Shown here in pieces: positions 22,545 through 36,100 of a stretch of 64,000 nt of DNA. A program made the position numbers and the translations under genes. Position 1 is the first letter of the stretch; each line of letters starts with the position of its first letter. The stretch comes from Branchiostoma floridae (lineage: Eukaryota; Chordata; Leptocardii; Amphioxiformes; Branchiostomatidae), in the NCBI RefSeq assembly GCF_000003815.2, contig NC_049992.1:5512570-5576569 (forward strand), given 5' to 3'. Under the pieces are notes generated by a model, which saw nothing but the letters and a program-made list of their open reading frames with translations, was not told the DNA's origin and did no database searches.

Positions 22545-25500
22545 ATGGCCGCGCCCATGGATTTTTGTGTGGCCGTGAAAAAAGAGGACGCACAAAACGT
22601 TCGAAAGAAACTCGAAGCGGCGGGGATTCTCGACAGATCAAGGAAAATTCAAATTCTGTCGACTGGAGAAGCTGTTATACCTGTCAAGAATCACACATCT
22701 GAAGAGATAAATGACATTTTAGGAACGTTAACATTAGACCACAGGATTTTGGATGGCGCCCCCCTCCAACCCTCTAGGAGAAAACAACATATTTCCCAGC
22801 AAGACCGACTGCGGACAGCCATTTCTAAGTTGTTAGATAAAGAAGAGTTGGACAGAGAGCTTGAAACGGACATTCCAACGAGATGGGAGAAACATGGAGA
22901 CCTTATCCTTTTGCCAGAATTTTCTTTTAGGTGTGCCCCATAATTTAATATTCTAGCCATTAAACTATGATTGATGTTATAACTTTATTTTGTGAATTTG
23001 AACAAAACAAGTTGTAGTCTGGCAGTTTGGATGGAAACCGGTTGTTGGAATTTTCGACAGCAGTGCACATACATGAGTTTGAATCAATCAAACTATGGAG
23101 CCCCAAGCAGTTACCGTAAAATACGGACTCTATACTGATATCGAGTCTAAGGGACCGTACGGCGTTTAGTGAGGGGGGAGGGCCGGTCGCCAGAGGGTCG
23201 GGTCAAAAAATTTTTGCATGGCCCTCCCCCCAGGTAAAAATTTTTTTGCTAGGCCCTCCCCCCAAGACAAAATATTTTTGCTTGGCCCTCCCCCCTCCTA
23301 TCAACTTTGAAAAAAATATTCAAGACGCCAATAAAACACTGCGCTCCCGCATTTGGAAATGTGCTTTGCGTCATACTTTTTCTTCATCGAGAAGCAGATC
23401 TCTCACCCCTAGTAAAAAAGGAAAACAGAATGGCTCAAAATATCTGCTAAATAGAGGGATAAATATCTGCTTCATAGAGGCATAAATATTTGCTTTATAG
23501 AAGCTATTTCATTGTTTTGATATTAAAACAACACCTAAAAAGCATTTGTACCTGGATTTCTAGTAGATTTGCGCCACGAAGCGGCGCGCGCCCCGCTCCC
23601 TAAATGTACGTATTGCAAGCTCGCGGGAGCGGGCCTGAGCGGCTTGACGGAAACTATTTTCAATTTACATATATTTTGGACTTTTTCTTGGTTCTGTGGT
23701 GGTAATAACTTTTGGTAAATCGGGGGAAAAAATGAATACCAAAACGACAGCACGATTCGACTTCCAAAACTGTAGTGGGGAGGGGGGCGCCGACGCGTGA
23801 CGCTGATTTTCCCACGGCGGGGTAAGACCGGTCGCCTCTCTCTAGCCGCCAGCGGGCGTGAGACCGCAGACTTGCAGGAGATCTTTTAGAAATGCCACGC
23901 TTTTTTTGCCACGATTTCCTGCATTGCTTTTTTATGGGAAAATTTGCTGGTTAGATGACATTTCTATGAAAAAAAAAATACGAGGGTTTCAAGTTTTTGA
24001 GAACGACGTTCCGAACACCATGTTCGGCGCGAAAGGCACGAAGAATCGCAAGGTAGGTCCGGGAGAATTTTGAAATCTTGACCCTCTTAAAAGCTATTTC
24101 CTTCAGTTTGAGGAGATATTTTGCTGACAAACAAAGCTAACTTTAATAGCATTTCAATTTAGAAATACAAAATTAAATCCCCCCCAAACACATTATCACG
24201 ATGTCGGTCATCAAAGGCGCGAGGCCGGTCACGTCAAAAGGGATCCAGGGAAATTTGCAAATGTTTACCTTCGAGCTCTGAAACGCCATTTCTTACATTT
24301 TGAGGGCAATAAGACAGGGATAAATTTTGCTGGCAGACTAATCTAGAGTTTAATAACATTTCTGTGCGTGAAGAAGGTTTTCGAGGGCGTCATGCATAAG
24401 CCCTGCCCCCTCACTTTCGCATTTTCACTGTATCCCGAGCGCCAACCTCGGGCGATCCCTTGCAGAGGTCCAGAAAAATTTTGAAATCTTGACCCTCTGT
24501 AACGCCGTTTCTTGGATTTTAAGGGACATCTTTTGCTGGCAGACCAAGCTATTTTTTTTTTGCTTGGCCCTCCCCCCAAGTAAAAAAAAATTGCTAGGCC
24601 CTCCCCCTGGCAAAATATTTTTTTGCTTGGCCCTCCCCCCCCTGGCGACCGGCCCTCCCCCCTCGCTAAATGCCGTACGGTCCCTAAGTATGCAGACCCA
24701 GGTACAGGGCTTTAGCCAGCTTAAATTTTTTTTCCGTCAGCCAATTACAATCGTCGCGAAAATTAATTAGAAGAACTGAACTGAAACCTTGAAAAACGGG
24801 TTTTAATGAGATTATCCTATCCGAAAGGGCGCCGACACATATTGTCAACAATCATAACAATTGAATAGCAAAACAAACAGTGTATGGCTTTTACGGCCGT
24901 GGACGGCGTCCCCAAGCCGCCTGTAGCTTCCAACAAGGATTTTTGTCCTTCAAGGTTGACGGAGTGGTTTTAAGATTTTTCCGTGAGACGCAACAAATTT
25001 CCGTCAATTGACGGAAAAACGGACGCTGGCTAGAGCCCTGCCCAGGTATGATATAAAAGCTTAAAGGCATCTCCATTCAGATTCGCCATGACTAGCATAT
25101 CCCCAATATGTATGAAATGTTTCATTATTAACATGTCTAAAATTTGGATTCTGAGGTCAGCTTAGAATTGCTTTCTCAATTTTTTCCAGATCTCCCAAAT
25201 GGAAAGAGATCCAGGCAAAATTTCACCAGCAGGACTGTGAGAACCAAGGCCTGCCCTGTCAGATGTACAGATGTTTCTGGCAGCTGATAACTGAGTCCCT
25301 GGGGGGGACCCGACTGGCCAGGAAGGGCACCATACAGGACGACCTCTACAGGTCACCCAGGGTGGAGCTGTTGCTAGGCGACCATGGATGGGTGGGGCAC
25401 ACAGACAATGGGATCAGGTGGATGTCTATTCTGTTTTCTAGCATCTACCAGGCTAGAATTTGCCCCCAAAATGGTGAAATTGACCAGGGGAGTTAATCAA

Positions 25501-28500
25501 TGCTAAGCTTTAAGCGTTTCCCCTTTGGTGGTTGTATGTAATCTCCAGGCAGATTTATTGACAAGTGGCATAAGATAGTAGCTGGCCAATGGCTTGCTGA
25601 CTCCCTTTGCCAGCTATACTCCTTGGCCAGCTTTGATACTGTCTTAGTATGCCACTGGAAAATCTGCCTGGAGACTATATAGGCTCCGTGATCTGATACA
25701 TCTCCTTGATAAAACTAATCAGACCACTTGAGGAAGGATTATCATTAACCCGCCCCTCCCTGTCCCTTGTGGGAGACACAAAAGATATTCTTATGTTAAA
25801 AAGGTGTGAAGAGGATTTTATTGTGTCCTGCCCTCATTGTAACAACAATGATGATAATTACACAGTGCTTATCTGTGCTATACACATGTAAGTGGGGTAA
25901 TCTGCAATAACAGTAAGGGGTAGATTTATCAACTCTTTAGAGAGTGAGTCCCAGAAATACTATTTTTAGACCATAAGAATTTATTTATTTATTTCTGACA
26001 TTAAAAAAAAGATGAAAGATGAAAACATAGCATTTGGTAGAAAACTTGAATCTATTTCACTTTCTAAAACTGTTGAGACATATACATGACCTTGTGTGCA
26101 TGGCAAAAAAAGGCAAAATGTAGAGAACGACCAAAAAGGCAAATCTCCAGGCAGATTTATACCATTGCCATAAGAGGTGTATATTTGCCAAACACACTCC
26201 TAGGCTGGCTTCACTCCTATGGCGCCTTTTGATACTATCTTATGCTACCGTAGGATCTGCTTGTAGATTAGAGTACAGCTGGCCAAAGGGCCCGTCTGAC
26301 TCCCTTTGGCCGACTATGCTACGAATACTCCTTTGCCAGCTTTGATCTGCCTAAAGATTACATAAAGGCAAGTTATAGGGAAGCCCCTCTTCACTACCAC
26401 CAGCTGTTTACAAAAAGGTCATTCAAATTTTACCTTACGTTTACCTTTCTCCTCAGGTACACCTTTGATGTGACAAGGTGCATGTTCTCACCTGGAAACA
26501 TCACAGAAAAGCTGCGAGTAGCCAGGATGGGCTGTGAGGGACAAACTGTCGTGGATCTGTATGCAGGTGTGTTTCTTTATTTCTTTATTTCTTTATTTGA
26601 ATTCACCACATGCAAAAACAAGTGGAAGGGAGGACAAAACAGGTGTATCAACACCTTTACAAGTTGTCCTCCCAAAAACCCGTGTTGTGAGAAGATATAT
26701 TTTACATTGTAACTGTGATGAACTGATGACAAATGTATGCTCTGTAGGTATAGGATACTTCACCCTCCCGTTCCTGGTGCATGGCAAGGCGGCAGAGGTG
26801 CACGCCTGTGAGTGGAACCCTGCAGCTGTAGAGGCACTGCAGAAAAACCTGCAGATCAACAAGGTCCAGGACAGGTAAGTAAAGGTGCACTCTCACTGCA
26901 CTTGAGTCAAGCTTGCGTCACTGCGGGGTTCATTCACCGCATCACTGTGTTGTTATTTTCTCCAATTTTTTCGAATTTAGATATTGCGTAACAGGTCAAA
27001 GTATGACTTAGAAGATGGCAAAATGCACAAAAAGTAAGAAAATTCGTTCTTTATCTCTGAAATGGGTTAAGTATTTTGGGAACCCTGCAGTGACGCAAGG
27101 GTGACGCAAGTGTAGTGAGAGTGCATCTTAACAGGCTCAGGATATTTTACAGAGAAACAAACAGTGCTCTAGTCATTGTCTGTTTTTGCATCAAAAACGA
27201 AACTTTACTGGGTGTGACAGAAAAATTTGTCAACCAATCTGTCCACCTTGACTTACAAAAATCATTGATATTAACCCTCTCAACATGTCATAATTTCAGT
27301 CTATACAGGTGCCAATTAGTACTTTTTGTGTATTATTATTACAGCTGTTATGTAAGGAGTAGACTAGGAAAACTATATATTGCTGGAAAGCTCACAGAAT
27401 GGCCTTTCCAAAACAAGCAAAATAAATATCATACCATCTTTCTGAGGACAGCAATCGTCATGGAAACCACTAAAAAACACATTTGCAACACTCCCAAAAA
27501 AAGTTTCACAAAAGAAAACATTTGGCTAGGGGCTGAGTTTTTTGTGTCATTATATTTCAGCCATACCATATATGGTATGGTGAAATATATTGTATTCGTA
27601 ATGTTTCTTTCTTTCTTTCTTTCTTTCTCCTGTCAAATCTTCAAAGCGATTCATCTCCGTCGTTCCGTGACCGAATGACCTGAAATTTGGCACAAGGGTA
27701 GAGTGGGTCAATACCGAGGTGCTGTTTTCTCATTTTTTTCATATCTGCCTCTAAAATGATTTTATTGAAGTTTAAAGGTCATGTTTTGACCAAAACGGTA
27801 TATTGTGGCCCCCTGTTCCCTTGAATTACAATGGAATGACCTTAAATTTGGTGTAGATAGGCATTAGATAGTTTGTAAAATGATCCAAGTAAAATTTTGG
27901 GCATAAACTACTTTAAAATGCTTAATTTCAGCGCTTTTCTGAGGGGAAATTGGTTTTCTTTCGGCTTCCTGCCGTGAACTCCAGTGACCCCAGAGCCCAC
28001 ACGTGCCAGGTGCCGGCGGTCTGGGGAGAGCGAGAGATAATTACTTTATGGACGCCAGCCAATCAGCGACGAGAAAGGCGAATGCTAGTTAATATTCATA
28101 AGCGGGGCCTTGCAATCCCGTATATACACAAACAGATGCATATTACAGCCTTACAGTGGCCATATGGTCCCCTTTGCCGGGTTTGAAATTGTAGTTTGCG
28201 AGGATTTGGAGTTCAGACAGGGTCATTTGAGCGGTAGCGGACGGTACGCGTGCATTGAACGTTAGTGTCGATGAATTTACCAACATTCCGCATAGCACTA
28301 TCAATCATTTTCGGCAGATTTGGACAGGGAAAATTGGACAGTTTGCGTTTAGTTTTGATACGTAAGTTTGACAGTGGCGAGAATGCATGTATTTTTTCCC
28401 GAACAAATGTAGGTATTTCTAGTGTTGTTGTTGTTCTTTTTTGACGTAAACTTTGTACATTCAAATTGTAAGTAACTTTAAACTGCCAGAGTTTGAGCCC

Positions 28501-31488
28501 AATAAAACACTCTCAGTACCAGAGTATCACCACTGACCTCCGAAAAGAAACCCCCGAACAAAGTAGAAACACCTATCCTCCAGGTCTCGCACGCTACGAG
28601 CAGGAAATTATAACACTCAGACAAGATTACGTCCGATGGCTGATTGCATACAAAGTAAAACAATTTAACAGTGGTATGCAGGGGCATATACTTAACAAAG
28701 AATTCGAAGAAAAATGAAATATATAGATAAAGCAAAATCAAATTAACTTGTTGGTCCTGGGATCTTTCAGAAAAGAAATGAAGCGACAGAGTGGTAAAAT
28801 TCTTGTAAAATTTCGAGACGTCTCCGTTTATGTAATGGCTCATACAAAACAAGAAGAAGATTGAAGTTTTTAGCTTGAAAAAAAAAACAACAACACTCCT
28901 ACTACACAGTACCTGCACCTGACAATTATTAAAACGTATGCCCTACTTGCTTAAAAAAGGTTCATTGCAATAATAAATGTACCCACATCACAAAGAGATT
29001 ATGACGGTACTTAGACCTAGTTATCGAAGTGGAAATTGTTGAATGGCGTCATGTAATTTCATTATGAAAATTTTCTGAATGGAAGATGCGTTTTTTTTTC
29101 ACTCTCGGAAAAATAGGAGTTGCCGCAATTCTAAAAACCAATCAGTTATGCCTAGGCGCTCCTGTGGAAGATTATATTCTTCCATATGGGCCCGGGGCAT
29201 ATTGGACAAGCTCTGTTTTGACCTGGAATCAATTCACAATATTATTTCTCTTTTGGGGATAACTTACAGTTAAAATTTTGCATTTTTGCGCAGGGGTGAC
29301 TTGGAACAGTCCAATGTTGCGTGGGAATGGGTATGGCTGAAATATGCTGTATTTGCACCCAAGCAAATGTCGGCCTTTCTAGTTTATCATAAAACTATGT
29401 AGAAATACTCAAACATACATACACAATGCTGGTATGCTGTTAGAATGACCAAAACTAAAAATCAAAGCATGATTTCAAATAAGTTCAGTGTTGATAAACA
29501 AATGTTCACCCCAATAAACAACATCTGTGCCCCCCTCCCCACACCTGTAGTTAAAATAAATAAAAATGATGAATATGCCTTGTGCTAAATAGCAAATTAT
29601 TTTTCTGGATGTTCTCCACATATCAGGGAGTCAAATAAATCCACTTACTATGACTTGGGTAGAGAAACAGGTATCAGAGTATCTAAAATGTCAATTGGGA
29701 CCAGTGACCTATCTGACCTGACCTGGTCCACCTCATGTCCCAAGAAAAACAACAAGGAAGCATACATGTAGAACTCATTAGACACAGTGATATCAGCTCA
29801 TTTGATCTCAACAAAAACAGCTGGGTGTTTGCCTTGCTGTCCCTCAAGGATTTCCCTGTCATCACTCTTGTAAGCCTCCAACAAAATTATCCACCAAACT
29901 GTCTCCATTTCTGCTAAATTTACTAAATAAACCTGTAGAAAACTGAAGCCAAAACACACGCTGGAGGCCTCAGAAACAGGGCTCAAATGCTACATCCCTT
30001 CTGGTTGGTCAAAGATCCTGATTGGCAGACTCTGCCAAATTTCCCATTTCACAGTAGTCAGTTTGAATTTCCCGCCGAATTAAACCTGAAGCCACCAGCG
30101 ATGATCGTGGCTTCTCGCGTCCTATGGGAAAGCCATGATAGTGGCTTCTCGTGTTGAGAGGGTTAAATGATGAAAAAAAAACTGAATTTGAATAAATAAA
30201 ATCCCATCTTATTAGCCCATCAAAAATATCAAACAACATTTCTTCCTAGCCTTGAAAAGTTCAATCAAAAATAGGTCGGCTGTAAGTTACTTTTGCACGA
30301 TTTTTATGTTAATGACCATACCCAGGTTAGAACTGATGGTAACTATGAAGCATTAGCTGTAATAGCAATTGCAAAATACTGTAATTCCTGATTTTTTCAA
30401 TGTTCACGGTTTTCACGGTGATGACTGTAATGTGAACTTATCATTACTGATAACAAATAATTGACAGACTTTTTTTATGTGCACTTGCCGTGACAGTGAA
30501 CATTTAGTTCCGAGAACAAGTTAAATTTTCTCAGACCGTGAAAGTTTAGTACAGAGAAGACAAAGTGAATTACAGTAATACAAATGTGAGAGATGTTTTC
30601 TTCCTTCTTTCCTTCGTCCTGTATTTTCGTAAATGTGGCCTCTCTGGTTTACATGTGTGTTTTATGTATTTGTCCTACAGATGTACAGTCCACCATGGAG
30701 ACAACAGACAGGTGTGTCCGAGGGGCGTGGCGGACCGTGTGAACCTTGGTCTGATACCCTCCTCCAGGAGTGGCTGGCCGGTGGCCTGTGCCGCACTGAG
30801 ACCAACCACAGGAGGCATTCTGCACATTCACGAAAACGTCACAACTTTCCACAAAAACGACACTTATGGTGGCAAAATTTCTGTCGCTGGAACAATGGCC
30901 AATACAAAGACACATGATTTTAAACAAGATTCAAGCCAACATACAAGCAATAGCTTTGAGGAAGATGTTTCTTCGGAACATACGGAGATATGTGGTAGTA
31001 GCAAAAATAAAGACGCTTCAAGTGAGTTTTCTGTAAATCATAATCTACAGAAAGAAGAGCATGAAAGTCAAATATACTGTAAACAGTGCTGTCATAAAGT
31101 ACATTGCAGTAGAGAGAGTGAAGCAGGCACATGTGATTTAAAGGGTTTTGCTACATCTTCAGATAGTGGTGAAAGTGTTCAAATGGTAAAAGATAATGTA
31201 CAGAATACGGGAAAGGACAATTCTGGTTTTGTTGCCATTCAAGATGAAAGTTGTCAAAGACAAAAAACACACCAGACAGATTCTGCTGTGAGTGCAAAAG
31301 CTACATCTGTAAAAGAGGAATGGAATCTTTGGGCTGACAGAGTTGCTAATGACATCCAAAGATTGTTGTCAGAAATGCAAGGTGGTACATGGCAGACAAG
31401 GGTTTTACATATTGAGCATGTAAAGTCGTATGCACCACATGTTGACCATCTTGTGGTGGATTTAGAGTGTAGGCCTTTACAGACCTGA
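22545..31488 (+). CDS. TRMT12: tRNA wybutosine-synthesizing protein 2 (TYW2/TRMT12), 5 exons, complete
   Basis: Exons: 22545-22930, 25190-25417, 26457-26566, 26748-26874, 30681-31488; phases agree and give 552 aa. TYW2 transfers the 3-amino-3-carboxypropyl group of S-adenosylmethionine to the modified G37 of tRNA-Phe on the way to wybutosine. Diagnostic stretches are LLGDHGWVGHTDNGIR, MFSPGNITEKLRVA, the SAM-binding VVDLYAGIGYFTLPFLVHG (about residues 235-253), CEWNPAAVEAL, VNLGLIPSS, GGILHIHENV, and C-terminal HVKSYAPHVDHLVVDLE. It is about 100 aa longer than the human protein because of a hydrophilic insert around residues 344-493 in the last exon, containing a Cys/His cluster. The first ATG has a good context (CAAGATGG). 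Introns 1 and 4 are full of transposons. Confidence 0.93.
23151..24684. mobile_element. Non-autonomous PIF/Harbinger-like transposon
   Basis: 1,534 bp with inverted ends of about 44 bp that differ at only two positions (GGGACCGTACGGC... and its reverse), flanked by TAA at 23148-23150 and 24685-24687. The 3-bp TWA duplication fits PIF/Harbinger. Subterminal blocks repeat GCTTGGCCCTCCCCCC. The interior holds about three diverged copies of a block around TTTGAAATCTTGACCCTC. No long ORF. In TYW2 intron 1. Confidence 0.8.
24705..25040. mobile_element. Non-autonomous hAT element with exact 8-bp duplication
   Basis: TIRs CAGGGCTTTAGCCAGC and GCTGGCTAGAGCCCTG; target duplication CCCAGGTA at 24697-24704 and 25041-25048. 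336 bp. In TYW2 intron 1. Confidence 0.9.
25541..25678. mobile_element. Short ATCTCCAGGCAGAT-family palindromic element
   Basis: TIRs TCTCCAGGCAGAT and ATCTGCCTGGAGA bracket 138 bp. In TYW2 intron 2. Confidence 0.7.
26143..26363. mobile_element. ATCTCCAGGCAGAT-family element, larger diverged copy
   Basis: Starts AATCTCCAGGCAGATTTA and ends ATCTGCCTAAAGATTAC. The interior matches 18331-18635 (GGCTTCACTCC, TTTTGATACTATC). In TYW2 intron 2. Confidence 0.65.
26883..27128. mobile_element. PIF/Harbinger-like MITE next to the TYW2 exon 4 donor
   Basis: TIRs of about 50 bp (AGGTGCACTCTCACTGCACT... and its diverged reverse, with TTGCGTCACTGC inside), flanked by TAA at 26880-26882 and 27129-27131. 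Exon 4 ends at 26874, so the element starts 8 bp into the intron. Diverged relatives at 54413-54890 and near 55790. Confidence 0.75.
27540..29380. mobile_element. Possible DNA transposon in TYW2 intron 4
   Basis: A motif ATATTTCAGCCATACC near 27556 (within a hairpin) recurs inverted as GGGTATGGCTGAAATATG at about 29328. The sequence between includes a TTTC microsatellite (about 27603-27632) and no convincing coding sequence. The ends are uncertain. Confidence 0.35.
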
Positions 31489-33165
31489 AAAGTTAATTTT
31501 AATGAGTTTGTCAAGAAATGTAATAAATGATGCAAAATATCGCTGTATTGTTGTTGTTTCCTTTTTTAGTGTTATTACTTTTAGAATAGGTAGATTTGTA
31601 TCAGACCTAAATATCTGGTCTGTTTCAGTAATGAGAGAAGAGGGAGCTCAGGATAATCATGGGATAATGTAGGACACCACTAATATGATGACTTTCTAAC
31701 ATACCAGTATATCCTGCAATAATAGAAGGTTTTGCTATGTGGCGTAATTGAAGCGTGTTTGTCAGCTGTCGCACCACTACATTTAGGCATTTACATAGAA
31801 AACCTACCATGCGTAACTTTTCCTTCGCAGCAATGCGCAGGTGAATTGTTCCCAAGTAAAGGCAACAAGTGTACTCAGTGGATAGCAAACATTGTCTGGG
31901 GGATTTGACACAATAACCGTTTATGCGTCATTGACGAATTATGTTTCAGGAAATAGTAAGGTGAGTAACCTTAGCCAGGAAGTAACGTTACTCCATTCTG
32001 ACTCAATGTTTGCACAAGGCAGGAATATGTAAAAAACAGGCCTTTGGGTCTTTCTGGTCAACATTATTGCTGAACAAGTTGGTCAAAACAAAAGAAACAA
32101 TAGACTTTCACAACTTGATATACGGAAAGAATGTCTTGATTTCCCAAAGACTTCACTTCTTAAAATTTCACCTTTTTTTTGTTGCAAATATCAAAACAAC
32201 GCTCTTTTTTGCTGATATTTCTAGTACTACTGTTAAAAGAATAAAAGAAAGGAAACGAAAGCAAACAAATGACTGAATACTTCGGCGTAACGTCAAAGAG
32301 TAAACTTTTAGGTTACGTTAACGTTATTACTTTGATGACGCATAAGGATACAGCAACAACAGTATTGACTTTCATTTAGGTTATGCATTCATTTTGAACA
32401 ACTTCAAGAGCCACTGAGACGATTTCCTTGTTCCGGTGATTTAAAGACGCTTATCATGACAGGTAAGTGACCCCGCCCATCCTCTTTATTTATTATACCC
32501 ATGGTGATGTGACGTCGGCTGACAGGCTAAGCATGGGGCAGTTAGAGGGTCATTGTAGGGGTTTTCACATACATTCAAATGATCATTTATAAAAATATGC
32601 AGCATCTAAAAATAATCTAAACCAATACATACATCTTGTAATATATTTTATGAATCGTTAAGTCATGTGAGTGAGGTATACTTGGCTTGGATATTACTAA
32701 ATGATCTAAAATCGAGTTCACAAAAGCCTAATACTGAGCCCCAGTTTTGGACGCCATCTTGAACGAGTCGCTACGCACGGAATATCGACCACCACGGGGA
32801 ACTTTCGTCCTGTCTTCACGTTGGATCGGATTTCTCGGCACTGTTGACATCAAAACGTTTGAAACTGTATCGGACTGTGTCTCAGATATTTACAACACTT
32901 AAGGATTACCCAAGGAGTGGATTGTACGACGTTTGGCGGACAAAAAAACTATCGCGAAGCTTTAGTTTGGGACACTTCTTCTAGGTTTGGGACGTCCCGA
33001 AAGAAGGATAAAGTTTTGCGGCTCAAACTGTGCTCCTCACGAAGTGATTGTGAAGCCATGGTGAGCTGAACAGCTCTGAGACTTCTGACAGACTTACCAA
33101 GCGACTGTCTGGACAGGAAAAATCAAACTTTCGGAGATGTCAGGGTAGCGGAAACCACGAGAAAG
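31489..33165. other. Intergenic region and 5' UTR/promoter of the LRR gene
   Basis: No exon is supported between the TYW2 3' end and about 32440. A YY1-like GCCATCTTG at 32753-32761 suggests a transcription start nearby. A possible alternative first exon ends at ATGACAG|GTAAGT (donor 32463), but its frame does not join exon 2 of the LRR gene, so it would be non-coding. Confidence 0.5.
31522..31527 (+). terminator. Poly(A) signal of TYW2
   Basis: AATAAA, 34 bp after the stop codon. Confidence 0.6.
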
Positions 33166-36100
33166 ATGTCGGAAAGGTGAGTGTACGAAGGGGAGGGGGG
33201 CGACAGAGAGGTCTGTCATAAAAAACGAAAACATGCCCAACATGTTTTACCTTTAACTAAAACTTTATTAAAGTTAAACTAAGAATGTTCATTTTGAGAT
33301 TCGTACAAATTAGGAGTTCAAGATACGCTCGAGATCTTAAAGTATACTTAAAAACAGAAGAATGTAAAATGTATGGCCTGGTGATTCAAATAATGTGGAT
33401 GTGTTGATACTTCTAACAGCAGCGAAGTCCAGTGTGTTTGTCTTTAAGGATCTGATGTTAGTTCTCAGTGAGCGTTCTGTCTCACCAAGATACTAGTAGG
33501 ATTCTTCCCAAGTGACCCTTTACTTGTAGTTCCCAGTGGCATCCAATGTGGTATTCTAGTAGTGTAAGTAGAAGAAGAAGAAGAAGAAGTAGTAGTAACT
33601 TACATGCTCCCTGGGGAAGTGACCATTGTGTATGCTGTCCTCTTGAGAGTAATCAGACATGTCTGTGGTTGATTCGCAAAGTTATTCACATAATTTTTTA
33701 ACCGAAATCTTTAGCCATGTACTTATACTATAGTAACATTGTGGTTAGTCCATAATTGACAACATTTTCTTAATTTTTCCAGAACAATATTAACTGACTG
33801 CATTTAGCTCCAATGGGGCATGAATATGCAATAAACTTCATTGTCATTAAAAGTTGCAGTGTCACAATCAGATGTTGGACCTGTAGCAATTTCATAATTA
33901 TAGGCCAAAAACTTAAGGTAGTTTAACCCTAAATAAAGGAAACTTAATCTTGGTTTCACATATTTAGGAAAGGTGCAGTGAACATTAGAAAGTCACTTCA
34001 TTAGAATAGATTGCATGGTCTAAATGAAGAAGAAGGTGGGAGGTCAGGGAGGATGACCCAATTTTTCTACCATTATAATTTGCAGTTTAACAATACCCCA
34101 GGGACTAAATGGCCCACCTGCTAGACGACTTTGTCATGAATATGTCACATCTGATCTATTTAAAAACCTGCTCCACCAAATTAAGCCAGGTAGAAAATCC
34201 ACATGTTGTTGTCTTGAATATAATGTGTTCCCCAAAGCAGAGGGATTCGTTCAGCGAAAAAGTAAAACACAAAAATCGTAAAACTAAAATTGAGATGAAG
34301 TTGTATCAATTTTGACATACACATGTAGCTGAAAATACCTTGCTATGATCAAGGATGTTAGATGATCAAGGACGTCTTTGCTATGATTACGAATGTGTGC
34401 GAAGTCCCGTGCACAATTTTCTTCTATCCTCCTTCATAGTGGACAGATTCGCATACGATCAACGTACATATACTAATACAAGTACACATGTACGTACTGC
34501 GGCCAAGTTTTATGCCGGGAAGGTTCAATTTCCAGGAGGTGCAGGAATATCTGTGGGTGCAATATGTTGAAATATGATATATTTAGTTCCTGGCCACGAC
34601 ATGTTTAAAATAGGGAATCTGCGCCCCAAACAAATTATGCCAATTGATGCCTGCAAAAAATGTCACGAAAGAGGCTAATTTTCTTGCTGGTAAGTTACAG
34701 GTTCATGTAACTGCACTTTGATGTTGTCACATACACAAGTCTTGTGACAATGATCTATATTATTGGTAAACACAAGCCAAGAACTTTCTCACGGTACTTT
34801 GTGTGTGACAAGTCAGGTGTATTGTATACACTACATTACATACAGGTGTCTTTGAACCTATGTGTACATTCGTGTCGGGGTTGGGGTTCAAGGTTTTCTC
34901 AAAGTTCACTAAAATTCACATATGACTTGGACAGTTGTAAGGCTATGTAGCTGTATCTAATATATCTGTACCTATATCTTTTTTTCGCTGAGTTCGATCC
35001 CAGGGTCTGCTCAGCTCGGATAATATTGTTGTAAGGGTTTGCATTTGTCTTTTGGAAGGTGTACAATTGCAAGATGGGGATCCTGTGTTTGAGGAGGTGC
35101 ATCTAGCACGTAAAACAGCCTTATTACTCAGATTTGGTACGTACTGTCTGCAACAATATACCAAGGTGACCACCTTAAAACTAATACTACTAGTTACATG
35201 TAGAATAGACTTATACTATATGTTATAGTTGAACAGAGGTTGACCTCAAAATGGGTCGTCAGCAGTGTTGTACCTCCCCTTGGTAGAAGCATTGCCATGC
35301 AATTGTTCAACTCTACCCACTGGTAACAGACAGCCGTGACCAGTTCCATAGCGACTGCTTATTGTCACTACGGTTCGTCTCACTTCTGTTTGCATTCTTC
35401 CGTCTTTGTGGTGGTCAAAACTTTGCCTCTCGCGGAAATCTTTGTAGAACGCAAGAACGTTTTGCCGATTGTGGCGGCTAGAACATTGTCTTACTTAGAA
35501 CTGTTGTAACAATTATTACAATGTTCAGCAATGCGTGGTATGACACAAAGAGGCGAGCGCTATTGTGTCACATATTGTTCATTTGCAACAATGCATGACA
35601 GACCCTTACCTGAACCCAAGTCTCATTGACATACATACAAAGGTAATCTGGTAAGGATAGCAGCAGTCTTGTTTTCTCTGCACTACAAAAAAAACTTACA
35701 TTATCAAGAAGTTTTAAGGTAATACCAGATTTGGTACTGTTAATGTTTGTTTCTTTTAAATAATCCATTGAAAAGCAAATTAACAGCTTTTTCATCCCTG
35801 GCAAAAGTAATATACATAATCATTGCCTTCCACTGTAACAGTTACTGTAAGCCCTTTGCGTGACATTAACTATAGTACTTTAAGCCAACTAACGCAAACC
35901 CAATGGATTGCGTGCTAAAGCCTAAAGTACATGTATGTATGAAAGCAAACAAAAAAACTTCTTCATATAGAAAAGATAACAACCAAGGAAGCTTTATTGT
36001 CTATTGATGCAGCAAAAAGTACAGTAAGTTTTGTACAATCAACTACATGAATGTTCAACTTTTGCCATTCAAACTAAATTAAAGACGAAATACTAGTAAC

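Noticed and set aside
27115-27678. 187-codon ORF inside TYW2 intron 4
   Set aside because: No recognisable domain, overlaps a TTTC microsatellite and a probable transposon end.
32456-32462. Coding first exon ATGACAG before GTAAGT
   Set aside because: Its phase does not join exon 2 of the LRR gene in frame, unlike the 33166 start; at most an untranslated alternative exon.
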